Source of the DNA: Methanocella_A sp964548585
GTDB taxonomy: Archaea; Halobacteriota; Methanocellia; Methanocellales; Methanocellaceae
Direction of reading: 5' to 3'
DNA length: 30,452 bases
Assembly: GCA_964548585.1 (NCBI GenBank)
Contig: CAZJRS010000041.1
Span: 1-30,452 of the forward strand
Shown: positions 16,073 through 24,084 of the stretch, one piece after another
Numbering within the stretch: the stretch's first letter is position 1
How the letters are laid out: every line of letters starts with the position of its first letter
Made by a program: the position numbers and the translations under genes
The notes under the pieces: generated by a model
The model's input: the letters and a program-made list of their open reading frames with translations, nothing else
Database searches by the model: none
Told to the model about the DNA's origin: nothing

Positions 16073-18217
16073 GTGCTTCTGACTAACATGATTTTGGCCT
16101 GTATGTTCAGTGTGACGTCGCTGGTATTTGTAGTGCTGGCGCTGTACACCTGGAGACGCCGGGACTCCCCGGGCGGGTACTATTTTTCACTGCTCATGGC
16201 AGTCGCGGCGGTCTGGGCGATCGGCAACTTGCTACAGATGGTATCCACCGGTATACAGATGGGGACCTTGTTCTCCAAACTGACCTACCTTGGCATCGTC
16301 CCGGTACCGGTGCTCTGGGTGTTATTTAACGTCACTTACAACCAGCGCAGCGTTCGCCTTGACAGAAAACTACTGACACTCTGGATCGTGCCAATCATCA
16401 TTCTCGGCCTGGTTTTCACCAATGACTGGCACCACCTGTTCTGGACGAACATCACCCCGGTATCGAACGAGCCCGGGGCTTTGCTGGTGTACGAGTTCGG
16501 GGCCGGTATGTGGATAAACATGGCGTACTCCTATTCGCTGATGGTCGTAGGCGCCATACTGCTGGTATTCACCTCGATCCGGACGTACCGCCAGTACTTC
16601 CTCCAGACGATTACGCTTCTGATCGGTGCCGTGATACCTTTTGCCGGCAACCTGATTTACTTCCTGGGGCTGAACCAGTACGCAGCTTTCGACCCGACGC
16701 CTTTTACACTGGCAATCATGGGGGTGATCTACGCCTGGAGCATGTTCCGCTACCAGCTGCTGGACCTGGTTCCTGTAGCCCGGGAGACCGTGATCACGAA
16801 CATGAAAGACGGCGTTCTCGTCATCGATGAACAAGGCAGAATCATCGACCTGAACCCGGCTGCGGCGGAGCACATAGGTTGCAAGGTGTCTCCGGGCAGC
16901 CGGGTAGTATCGGCGCTCGCGGGGTGGCCTGAACTACTGGCAATCTTCCCGGATCTGTCCGGAGAAACGACGGAAGTACAGCAAGCCCGGCAGGAGTACA
17001 CCCGCTGGTTTGACGCCCGGGTTTCCCCACTCCTGGATAACAACGGAATGCAGACAGGCCGGATCCTGATATTACGAGATATCACCCGGCGCAAGACTGA
17101 CGAGAAAGCCCTGGAAGAAACCCGGCGCAACCTCCAGGCGCTCTTCGATACGGTAGACGACTTGATCTTTGTCGTTGACAACGACCTGAAGATCCTTGAA
17201 GTCAACAAAACCGTGGTCAGGCGCCTGGGCTACGGTAAAAGTGACGTGGTCGGATACGATCTTCGAAACCTGAACAGGGCAGACGGAAATACCGAAGGGC
17301 GACCGCCCGTCGATGAGAAGATACACAGAGCCCGGAGTGTCGGGCCCCGCACCATGACGACCAAAACCGGTGAAGTGATCAGGGTCGAGACTCGCCTGGC
17401 GCCTGGGCTCTGGGGAGGTAGCGAGGCCATCTTTGGCATATCCAGGGACATCACTGATCTGGTTCGCCAGCAGGCGGAGCTTAAACGGGCCAACGAGTCG
17501 CTGCTGGGAGAGATCGAGGAGCGCAGGACTGCCGAAAGGCAGATAGAGGTATCGCTGCATGAAAAGGATGTACTGCTAAAAGAGGTCCACCACAGGGTCA
17601 AAAACAACATGCAGATCATCTCCAGCCTGCTCAACCTGCAGAAATCGCATAACTGCGATGAGGAGGTATCTGCTGCCATAGGCAAGAGCCAGAACCGGAT
17701 CATGTCCATGGCGCTCATCCACGAGACACTCTACAGCTCGCCGAACTTCTCCCGCATCGACTTCGCCGATTACGTGTACAGCCTGACTTCTTACCTGTCC
17801 CGCTCCTGCGCGGCCAATCCGGACATACGTATTATCACTGACATTGGAGACCTGACCCTGAACATCGAAACAGCCATACCATGCGGCCTGATCGTCGGTG
17901 AGCTGGTCGGTAACTCTCTCAGACACGGGTTTTCTGACGGGCGTGGAGGCATGGTAAAAGTGAGCCTGAAGGAGGACTGCGGAATATACACGCTGCAGGT
18001 AAGCGATAACGGTATCGGCATCGGCATCGGCATCGGGGGAGGCGCCGATGACCGGAAGGCGGATTCTACAGGCTTGCAGCTGGTCAATAAGCTGGTCGAT
18101 CAGATCCAGGGCTCAATGAAGCTGGATAAGACCTCCGAGACAACATTCACGATTAGTTTTAGAGAAAGCGGAGCGGTGAGAGGGACAACGTACTGGGTAC
18201 AAGGTGATCGATCATGA
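16073..18217 (+). CDS. 7TM-PAS-PAS HisKA_2 sensor histidine kinase 3
   Basis: This 714-residue kinase shares its architecture and much of its sequence with kinase 2, including the 7TM loop TNDWHHLFWTNITPVSNEPG. The 7TM region covers about 1-225, PAS domains about 238-345 and 358-475, HisKA_2 about 495-575 with intact HHRVKNN (His507), and the ATPase domain about 600-705. The start is GTG at 16073, chosen for GGGAGG at 16058-16063; an ATG lies five codons inside. The G1 loop is odd: after SDNG the sequence is a run of four Gly-Ile pairs encoded by GGYATC hexamers (18011-18034), then GGGADD, where the related kinases have GLP or GLS. A 129-bp gap separates it from kinase 2; it overlaps kinase 4 by 4 bp. 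Confidence 0.93.
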   Translation: MLLTNMILACMFSVTSLVFVVLALYTWRRRDSPGGYYFSLLMAVAAVWAIGNLLQMVSTGIQMGTLFSKLTYLGIVPVPVLWVLFNVTYNQRSVRLDRKLLTLWIVPIIILGLVFTNDWHHLFWTNITPVSNEPGALLVYEFGAGMWINMAYSYSLMVVGAILLVFTSIRTYRQYFLQTITLLIGAVIPFAGNLIYFLGLNQYAAFDPTPFTLAIMGVIYAWSMFRYQLLDLVPVARETVITNMKDGVLVIDEQGRIIDLNPAAAEHIGCKVSPGSRVVSALAGWPELLAIFPDLSGETTEVQQARQEYTRWFDARVSPLLDNNGMQTGRILILRDITRRKTDEKALEETRRNLQALFDTVDDLIFVVDNDLKILEVNKTVVRRLGYGKSDVVGYDLRNLNRADGNTEGRPPVDEKIHRARSVGPRTMTTKTGEVIRVETRLAPGLWGGSEAIFGISRDITDLVRQQAELKRANESLLGEIEERRTAERQIEVSLHEKDVLLKEVHHRVKNNMQIISSLLNLQKSHNCDEEVSAAIGKSQNRIMSMALIHETLYSSPNFSRIDFADYVYSLTSYLSRSCAANPDIRIITDIGDLTLNIETAIPCGLIVGELVGNSLRHGFSDGRGGMVKVSLKEDCGIYTLQVSDNGIGIGIGIGGGADDRKADSTGLQLVNKLVDQIQGSMKLDKTSETTFTISFRESGAVRGTTYWVQGDRS

Positions 18218-19938
18218 ATTGTATAAGCCTGATCCTAGCTTACCCGTATGCCATCACGATGCTGGTGGTGACGGTTTTAGCCGTGGTGCTGGCAGTTTAC
18301 GTCTGGCAGCGACGCTCCGCGCCGGGGGCGACAGTATTTATTCTGCTGATGGTGTGCGCCGCCGAATGGTCACTGATGAACTGCCTGGAAATGACATTAC
18401 CCGGCTTGCAGACCAAAGTACTCGCCACGCAGCTCTCGTACCTGAGTGTCGTTTTCATAGGCCCGCTATGGCTGCTCTTCACGCTGGAATACAGCCATCG
18501 GAATGCGTGGATCACCCCGGGAAAAACTGCACTACTCTGCATTATCCCGGTGGTTACAATCGCCTTCGTGATGACGAATGGCTGCCACGGACTGGTATGG
18601 CCCCAGATCACCCTCGAATCCGATATACCGGGAGCGATCCCCGTATACCAGCACGGGGTCATTTACTGGATCCACACGATATATTCCTATACGCTGCTCC
18701 TCCTGGGATTTGGCGTACTGGCTGCAACTGCCATTCGAGCTTCCGGCTGGCAGCGCCTCAAGATCCTCGGGATACTGGCAGGAGTAGCATTCATCTGGGC
18801 AGGAAGCATGCCATACGTAATTAATGTCAAGCCGCTGACGGACTTTGATTTAACCCCGCTGGCGATGACAGCGACAGGATTTTTGTTAGCCTGGCTCATC
18901 TTCAGCAATCGCCTGTTCAATATCTTGCCCATAGCCCGGGAGACCTTGATTACCAATATGTGCGACGGGGTGATCGTGATCGATGACCGGGGCATAATCG
19001 CCGAAATGAACCCGGCAGCCCGAAAGTTGATCGGCGCGGAAAACAAGAGCGGCGAAAAGCCGGCGGACGAGGTGCTGGGGCACTGGCCGGACCTCTGTAA
19101 TCACTGCCATAGAGGGACAATCGGCACGCCTTCAGAAATACGGGTAGACAGCCCGGAGGGTTCCCGATGGCTGGATGTTCGCATATCCTTGCTACCCATC
19201 GACGGAGAAAAGCGTGCCGGACGGCTGATCGTCATGCGTGACATCACGGAGCTGAAACGTTCCCACGAGTCATTACAGGCCGAGATGATCGAGAGGAAAC
19301 GGGCAGAAGAACGGATCAAACTTTCACTACAGGAGAAAGAGGTGCTCCTCAAGGAAATCCACCACCGGGTGAAAAACAACCTCCAGATCATCTCCAGTCT
19401 GCTCAACCTGCAGTCCAGCAACTTGAACAAGGAGGCCGCTGCGGCGTTCAAAGAAAGCCAGAACCGCATCAAGTCCATGGCACTGATCCATGAAAAGCTC
19501 TACCAGTCCAGTGACCTCTCCCGCGTGGACTTTGGCGAGTACGTAGGATGCCTGACAACCCACCTGGTCCGCTCATACACCAGCAACCCGGGGGTGAGCG
19601 TCTCGATGGACATCAGAGGAATATCGCTGGATATCGACACGGCGATACCTTGCGGCCTGATCATCAACGAGCTGGTCAGCAACTCGCTAAAGTACGCTTT
19701 TCCGGATGGCAGGACGGGCATAATACATATAGATATGGCTCTGGATAACGGGGCATACAGGCTCACCGTTGGCGATAACGGAATCGGGCTGTCCCAGGGC
19801 ACCAACTACAGAAACACCGGCTCGCTGGGCTTGCAACTGGTTGACACCTTAGTCGATCAGCTGGAAGGCACCATCGAGCTAGTGCCGGAAAAGGGAGCAA
19901 CATTTATGATTACCTTTAAAGAGAATACAAAGAATTAA
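18214..19938 (+). CDS. 7TM-PAS HisKA_2 sensor histidine kinase 4
   Basis: This 574-residue kinase has the 7TM region at about 1-225 (TNGCHGLVWPQITLESDIPG corresponds to the shared loop), one PAS domain at about 240-350, HisKA_2 at about 372-450 with intact HHRVKNN (His384), and an ATPase domain with IINELVSNSLKYAF, GDNGIGLS and LGLQLVDTLVDQLEG. The core from HisKA_2 onward is nearest to that of kinase 1 (SQNRIKSMALIHEKLYQS shared), although its sensor part resembles kinases 2 and 3, which suggests domain shuffling within the cluster. AAGGTGA at 18201-18207 sits before the ATG, which overlaps the stop of kinase 3. The response regulator follows after 22 bp. Confidence 0.93.
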   Translation: MNCISLILAYPYAITMLVVTVLAVVLAVYVWQRRSAPGATVFILLMVCAAEWSLMNCLEMTLPGLQTKVLATQLSYLSVVFIGPLWLLFTLEYSHRNAWITPGKTALLCIIPVVTIAFVMTNGCHGLVWPQITLESDIPGAIPVYQHGVIYWIHTIYSYTLLLLGFGVLAATAIRASGWQRLKILGILAGVAFIWAGSMPYVINVKPLTDFDLTPLAMTATGFLLAWLIFSNRLFNILPIARETLITNMCDGVIVIDDRGIIAEMNPAARKLIGAENKSGEKPADEVLGHWPDLCNHCHRGTIGTPSEIRVDSPEGSRWLDVRISLLPIDGEKRAGRLIVMRDITELKRSHESLQAEMIERKRAEERIKLSLQEKEVLLKEIHHRVKNNLQIISSLLNLQSSNLNKEAAAAFKESQNRIKSMALIHEKLYQSSDLSRVDFGEYVGCLTTHLVRSYTSNPGVSVSMDIRGISLDIDTAIPCGLIINELVSNSLKYAFPDGRTGIIHIDMALDNGAYRLTVGDNGIGLSQGTNYRNTGSLGLQLVDTLVDQLEGTIELVPEKGATFMITFKENTKN

Positions 19939-19960
19939 GGGAGTTAATCAGGGTGAGTAA

Positions 19961-22039
19961 ATGGTAAAAATTCTTGTGGTGGAAGACGAGCACATCGTGG
20001 CAATGGACCTGCAGTGCAGGCTTTCCAGCCTGGGGTACGAAGTACCGGAGACGGCCTCATCAGGAGAAGAAGCGGTCGAGAAAGCAGGCCGCTTACGCCC
20101 GGACCTGATCCTGATGGACATATTTCTGGGCGGGGACATGGACGGGATCGAAGCCGGCGGAAAGATCAAAGAGCTCTACAACATCCCCATCATATATATC
20201 ACGGCATACGCAGATGCCAATACTCTGCAGAGGGCCAAGCTGACCGAGCCTTTCGGCTATATTCTGAAGCCGTTCGAGGAACGGGAGATGCTGACCAACA
20301 TAGAGATGGCACTGTACAAGTACCGCATGGACTCTCGTATCAAGGACAGCGAACGATGGCTGGCCACGACGCTTAAAAGCATCGGAGATGGCGTGATCGC
20401 CACCGACGACCGAGGCGAGATCAAGTTCATGAACCCGGTGGCCGAAGCGCTCACCGGGTGGATGCAGGGCGCAACGATAGGCCGCAACCTCACCGAGGTC
20501 TTCAAGATCATCGTAGAGGATACCCGTAAGCCCATAGAAGCTTCGGTAGAAGGAGTACTCCGGGGAGAAGATGTAGAGATACCCCCTAACGTTCTGCTAT
20601 TGGCCCGGAACGGGAAAGAGACACCCGTGTACTGTAAAGCCACACCGATCAAGGATGCGGAAGAACACACCACCGGCGTGGTGGTCATCTTCAACGATAT
20701 CACCGAGCGCAAGCGAGCTGAGGAAGCCCTGCGCGGGAAAAACAGAGACCTTGTCATATATAATGCGATCACCTCGGCGATCAACCGTGCCGGGAGCATG
20801 GAAGAGATGCTGAACGAAGTCCTCCGGGGATCTATGGACCTGCTGGAAGCGGACTTTGGAGTACTTTACCTGCTGGAAATCGAAGGGCCTCACTACGCGC
20901 AACTCTGTGCCGTTGTGGCGAAGCCGGGGTCGGAAAAGGCGGTCCGGTGCCGGCAGGTACTCCAGGACCTGGCAATTGAGACATGCCACATTTCCAGGGG
21001 AGTCCCCGCGATATTTGAAGATATGATCGCAAGTGAGGTGGTACCAATCACTGTGAAGGGGGCTTTGATAGGGATTATGGCGTTCCATACGACGGCGGAA
21101 GAGCCCGTCGAAGCTGACCGGGAAGCCATGCTCATCGGCGCCGGAGCCCAGATCGGCATCGCAGTAGAGAACCACCGGCTGTTCAAAAACGTGCAGGACA
21201 CCAGCCGCTATCTGGCTGACGTGATCAACGACTCGCCAGACGCGGTGCTAACCGTGGATATGGGAGGCTTTATCATCTCGTTCAACAAAAGCGCCTCACG
21301 CCTGTTGAAGTATACCGCTGACGAGGTAAAAGGCCGGCACATCACGTCGCTGCTGCCGGACGAGGCGAGCGTCGACCTTGGCGAGAACAAAAACTACGTC
21401 AGGGACTTCAAGTGCAAGGACAGTACAGTGATCACGCTAAACATCTCGACGTCGACGATCATCAGAGACGGCCACAAAAACGGCTTCATCGTGACTTTAA
21501 AGGATTTGTCCGCCATCACCGGGCTGAAGATCACGCCGCTGATGGAAAAAGCCGTCGACACAGCCCAGCGATACCACTTCGAAAAGGGGAACATCTACCT
21601 CTTCGACCGACGCAACGGAAACCAGTGCATGGAAGTCTTCGCAGACCAGGTAAAGCACAACATCCAGGGCTTGTGTATCACCAGACAAAACCCCGTGAAA
21701 ATCCGGGAAAAGTACGGCCTGGAGAAGACCCCGATCCTCTGGCTCACCGGCGGAGACGACCCCCGGGGCGAGATCACCATGAAGCCCGACAACCTGACCG
21801 GCTTAGGCGCGACGCTCGGCAAGTTCATCGTAGGAACCAAAAACGGGCTGGTCCTCATCGACGGGCTGGAGTACCTCATGACCCGCAACGGGTTCGAAGC
21901 TGTGCTAAAACTAGTGCAGTTCCTCAACGACAGGATCATGCCCAGCGACTGCGTCGTGATATTATGCATGGATCCTTTGACTCTGGAGGAGCGACAGTAC
22001 AACATACTCAGGACCGAGACACAGGAGTTCATCGGATAA
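19961..22039 (+). CDS. Response regulator with REC-PAS-GAF-PAS-DUF835
   Basis: This 692-residue soluble protein is probably the receiver of the four upstream kinases. The REC domain (1-120) has the acidic pocket Glu8-Asp9, phosphoacceptor Asp53 (LILMDIF), Thr81 and Lys103 (YILKPFEE). PAS (about 130-250, with PAC ending DITERKRAEE), GAF (about 262-405) and a second PAS (about 410-510) follow. The C-terminal DUF835 domain (about 520-690) is characteristic of archaea; its strand LVLIDGLEYLM (about 630-640) resembles a Walker B strand, but no P-loop is visible. There is no DNA-binding domain, so output is probably through protein contacts or a further relay. GGTGA precedes the ATG. Confidence 0.92.
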   Translation: MVKILVVEDEHIVAMDLQCRLSSLGYEVPETASSGEEAVEKAGRLRPDLILMDIFLGGDMDGIEAGGKIKELYNIPIIYITAYADANTLQRAKLTEPFGYILKPFEEREMLTNIEMALYKYRMDSRIKDSERWLATTLKSIGDGVIATDDRGEIKFMNPVAEALTGWMQGATIGRNLTEVFKIIVEDTRKPIEASVEGVLRGEDVEIPPNVLLLARNGKETPVYCKATPIKDAEEHTTGVVVIFNDITERKRAEEALRGKNRDLVIYNAITSAINRAGSMEEMLNEVLRGSMDLLEADFGVLYLLEIEGPHYAQLCAVVAKPGSEKAVRCRQVLQDLAIETCHISRGVPAIFEDMIASEVVPITVKGALIGIMAFHTTAEEPVEADREAMLIGAGAQIGIAVENHRLFKNVQDTSRYLADVINDSPDAVLTVDMGGFIISFNKSASRLLKYTADEVKGRHITSLLPDEASVDLGENKNYVRDFKCKDSTVITLNISTSTIIRDGHKNGFIVTLKDLSAITGLKITPLMEKAVDTAQRYHFEKGNIYLFDRRNGNQCMEVFADQVKHNIQGLCITRQNPVKIREKYGLEKTPILWLTGGDDPRGEITMKPDNLTGLGATLGKFIVGTKNGLVLIDGLEYLMTRNGFEAVLKLVQFLNDRIMPSDCVVILCMDPLTLEERQYNILRTETQEFIG

Positions 22040-22043
22040 AAGT

Positions 22044-22173
22044 TTTGAGGGGGCCCCGGGGGACTTTTTCAAAAGGCCCCCTGGGTCTCGACACCGAAGA
22101 AAGCCCGAAGGGCATTTTAAAAAGCGATGTTTTTGAGGGGTCGCGAGGGGAACTTTTTACAAAAAGTTCCCCT
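22044..22173. repeat. Two tandem hairpin modules at the end of the kinase island
   Basis: Two related modules of about 43 bp start with TTTGAGGGG (22044 and 22132). Module 1 folds as GGGGG-A-CTTTT/AAAAG-G-CCCCC (22058-22081). Module 2 is a perfect 13-bp stem AGGGGAACTTTTT/AAAAAGTTCCCCT (22146-22173) with a 2-nt gap between the arms. They probably arose by duplication. They follow the last gene of the island by 5 bp, so termination or mRNA 3'-end protection is likely; a mobile palindromic repeat is an alternative. Confidence 0.7.
22103..22118 (+). terminator. Short hairpin with T-run after the response regulator
   Basis: GCCC-GAA-GGGC (22103-22113) followed by ATTTT lies between the two hairpin modules. 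It looks like a small intrinsic-type terminator for the plus-strand operon. Confidence 0.4.
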
Positions 22174-22237
22174 GACACCCGATATTGACAGGGGTGATCG
22201 CAGTAACCGATCAAAGGGCTAAAAAACAAAGTGTGGA

Positions 22238-22705
22238 TTACAGCACGTACGCGAACACGACGTACACCAGCACGCTGTTCATAACCACCAGGAATACGAC
22301 GATCGCCATTGCCAGTAAGCCTGCGCCGAGAATGATGAGTACCATGATCGCTTTCTGGGCGAAGTTATAGATCCCAAATACAAAGGAGTAGACTAACTTT
22401 ACCACGTACAGCGCGAAGCTGGTATAGCCGGCCGGCTTTCCCGTCTTAGCCCCGATGAAACCCTGCAGCTCCGCCAGGATATCCCGGATGAGCTGGTTGA
22501 TCAGGCCCTCGATGAAGTCTTTAAAGGCATTAAACACGAGGTAGCCGGCGAGTGCAGCGCCCAGGAGGATCAGCGCGGCCCCGAGCACGAGGTCGACGAG
22601 TACCGCCCCTATGATCGCCAGGATCAAAAATATTTTGGGAGCGTTAAACACCAGCCAATCCCACAAACCACTTAGGGGAAGGCCTGCAAGCCACGAGGTA
22701 TCCAT
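22238..22705 (-). CDS. Membrane protein of unknown function
   Basis: This 155-residue protein has hydrophobic stretches at about 13-38 and 38-62 (FLILAIIGAVLVDLVLGAAL and following), an amphipathic stretch (FKDFIEGLINQLIRDILAEL, about 62-81), and two further hydrophobic segments from about 97 to the end. It has four likely membrane passages and no catalytic motif. It lies 36 bp downstream of the acetyltransferase gene on the same strand, so the two may be co-transcribed. I do not recognise the family. Confidence 0.75.
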   Translation of the reverse strand: MDTSWLAGLPLSGLWDWLVFNAPKIFLILAIIGAVLVDLVLGAALILLGAALAGYLVFNAFKDFIEGLINQLIRDILAELQGFIGAKTGKPAGYTSFALYVVKLVYSFVFGIYNFAQKAIMVLIILGAGLLAMAIVVFLVVMNSVLVYVVFAYVL

Positions 22706-22741
22706 ATCAACACTTCCATATGCTGCCTGAGATAAATAGTT

Positions 22742-23224
22742 TCATGGTCCCGGGATATCGTTCTCCCGGGCATCGTCATATTCCACCAGTTGCAGCACCG
22801 TCATCCGGGGCAGGAAGCCGAAGGACTCGTAAAAGGGTATAGCGGTCTCGTTGCCGGCGCCCACTGCCACAATTTTCTTTTTGGCACCGCCGGCTTTCAG
22901 CCAGGCAAGTGCCCGGTTCATCAGCTGCTCGCCTATGCCGCTGCGGCGGTATTCATCCTGGACGAAGATGGAGTCGATCTCCCCGGTTTCACCTGCGATA
23001 GTACAGATACAGTAGCCGATTGTGGCACGATCGGAAAGGGCGAGGATGATACACAGCCGCTCCTTTTTAAGCAGATCTGTTTTGCGAATAGCGAAGGTCA
23101 TCTGCTCGTAGTGCTGGCGAAAATCGGGCGACCTGATCAAATGGTGCTGGTTCAGCTGCTCCCACAGGGGCTTGATGAGGTCGATAGACTCGGGGCCGAG
23201 CTCGAGATATGTCACGGCAGTCAT
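22742..23224 (-). CDS. GNAT family N-acetyltransferase
   Basis: This 160-residue single-domain acetyltransferase transfers acetyl from acetyl-CoA to an unknown amine. The acetyl-CoA loop is YRRSGIGEQLM after the strand GEIDSIFVQDE (about 82-92), and the C-terminal GNAT signature is VGAGNETAIPFYESFGF (about 121-137). The N-terminal helices fit the fold. It starts at the ATG at 23224. Its product may modify a protein or small molecule; the context (a membrane protein downstream) does not settle this. Confidence 0.88.
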   Translation of the reverse strand: MTAVTYLELGPESIDLIKPLWEQLNQHHLIRSPDFRQHYEQMTFAIRKTDLLKKERLCIILALSDRATIGYCICTIAGETGEIDSIFVQDEYRRSGIGEQLMNRALAWLKAGGAKKKIVAVGAGNETAIPFYESFGFLPRMTVLQLVEYDDARENDIPGP

Positions 23225-23305
23225 GAAAGATCGAAGAGTAATGATATCTCTAATGCTATTTGCTTTGCGATTTGGATGCCAAAGTTCGGAGGCACATATA
23301 ATAAG

Positions 23306-24019
23306 ATGTTATATAGTAAGCTGTTGATACCATGGTTTATGATAGCCAGGCCTTTGTTCGTTGTGATCTTGCTGACACTGATGTTAAATACGCTCGCTGT
23401 AAGCGGATGTGTATCCGGTAGTGGTGACTCGCTGCCGCATGGCAGTTACGTGGCGATCGAAGAGCGGCTGATAGTTACCAGTACCGTGATCGACGGGGAG
23501 GACCTATCAATGCCTCATATCACGCTTCCCCAGGTCTTTAATTATGATGGCTCCGCAACCGGCAGCAACCCGGCAGAAGGCAGCAGCTGGACAAACGGTG
23601 GTCAGGACCTGTACTATCCCCAGGTCAATGAGAGCTTTAAAGTCCTGTACGGCACGAGCATATATCGTAATGTCGCACCCAGGGACACGCGGACGGGCTT
23701 GCGAATCAACGGCGTATACGATTTCCCTTACACAGGAGAATCGGGGTTCACCGTACAGAATATAGATCGAAATGGCATCGTCTACGGGAGCTATGAAAAC
23801 TCGTCCATCATTTTACGGCCGGGAGATCAGTGGATAGCTCCGTTAATCACCGAGACCAGAAGTGGCAACGGTACATCATTTTTGAACAAGCCCTATAATT
23901 ATACGGCGATGTATAACACGACTTGGACGATTACCAATCTGGGTACTATAAATAAGGCGAACCTGACACTGTATCACAATTGCCAGTCGGCTGTGGGTTA
24001 CTCGTGGGGTTTTTGGTGA
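23306..24019 (+). CDS. Candidate secreted lipoprotein of unknown function
   Basis: The 237-residue protein has an N-terminal hydrophobic signal (about 14-33) ending in a lipobox-like VSGC, which suggests lipid attachment at the cysteine. The mature part is rich in Asn, Thr, Tyr and Gly with several N-x-S/T sequons and beta-strand character, and ends in Trp-Gly-Phe-Trp. No domain is recognised. The frame stays open upstream, but that part overlaps the acetyltransferase gene on the other strand and is not credible. The start at 23306 has GGAGG at 23288-23292 (13 nt away). A second in-frame ATG at 23339 would fit a TATA-like ACATATAATA at 23294-23303 instead. Confidence 0.7.
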   Translation: MLYSKLLIPWFMIARPLFVVILLTLMLNTLAVSGCVSGSGDSLPHGSYVAIEERLIVTSTVIDGEDLSMPHITLPQVFNYDGSATGSNPAEGSSWTNGGQDLYYPQVNESFKVLYGTSIYRNVAPRDTRTGLRINGVYDFPYTGESGFTVQNIDRNGIVYGSYENSSIILRPGDQWIAPLITETRSGNGTSFLNKPYNYTAMYNTTWTITNLGTINKANLTLYHNCQSAVGYSWGFW

Positions 24020-24047
24020 ATGAGATAACGCTATTTTTGCGGTGATA

Positions 24048-24081
24048 AATAAAAAAGAGGTAAGCGGGTTGAGGTTCAACC
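24048..24081 (-). terminator. Hairpin and T-run after the replication protein A gene
   Basis: GGTTGA-GGT-TCAACC (24067-24081) is a perfect 6-bp hairpin. On the minus strand it is followed after a short gap by a T-rich run (complement of the A-run near 24048-24055). It lies just beyond the stop codon at 24085. Confidence 0.5.
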
Positions 24082-24084
24082 GGT

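Noticed and set aside
15834..16082. A short plus-strand frame bridging the gap between kinases 2 and 3.
   Set aside because: It mostly overlaps the end of kinase 2 in another frame and its peptide has no recognisable features. The 129-bp gap itself holds only the ribosome binding site of kinase 3.
22044..22173. A CRISPR-like reading of the repeated hairpins.
   Set aside because: Only two imperfect copies, with no regular spacers and no cas genes nearby.
22790..23305. Upstream extension of the lipoprotein reading frame to an ATG at 22790.
   Set aside because: It lies antisense to the whole acetyltransferase gene and lacks a signal peptide; the hydrophobic signal and lipobox start near 23306-23339.
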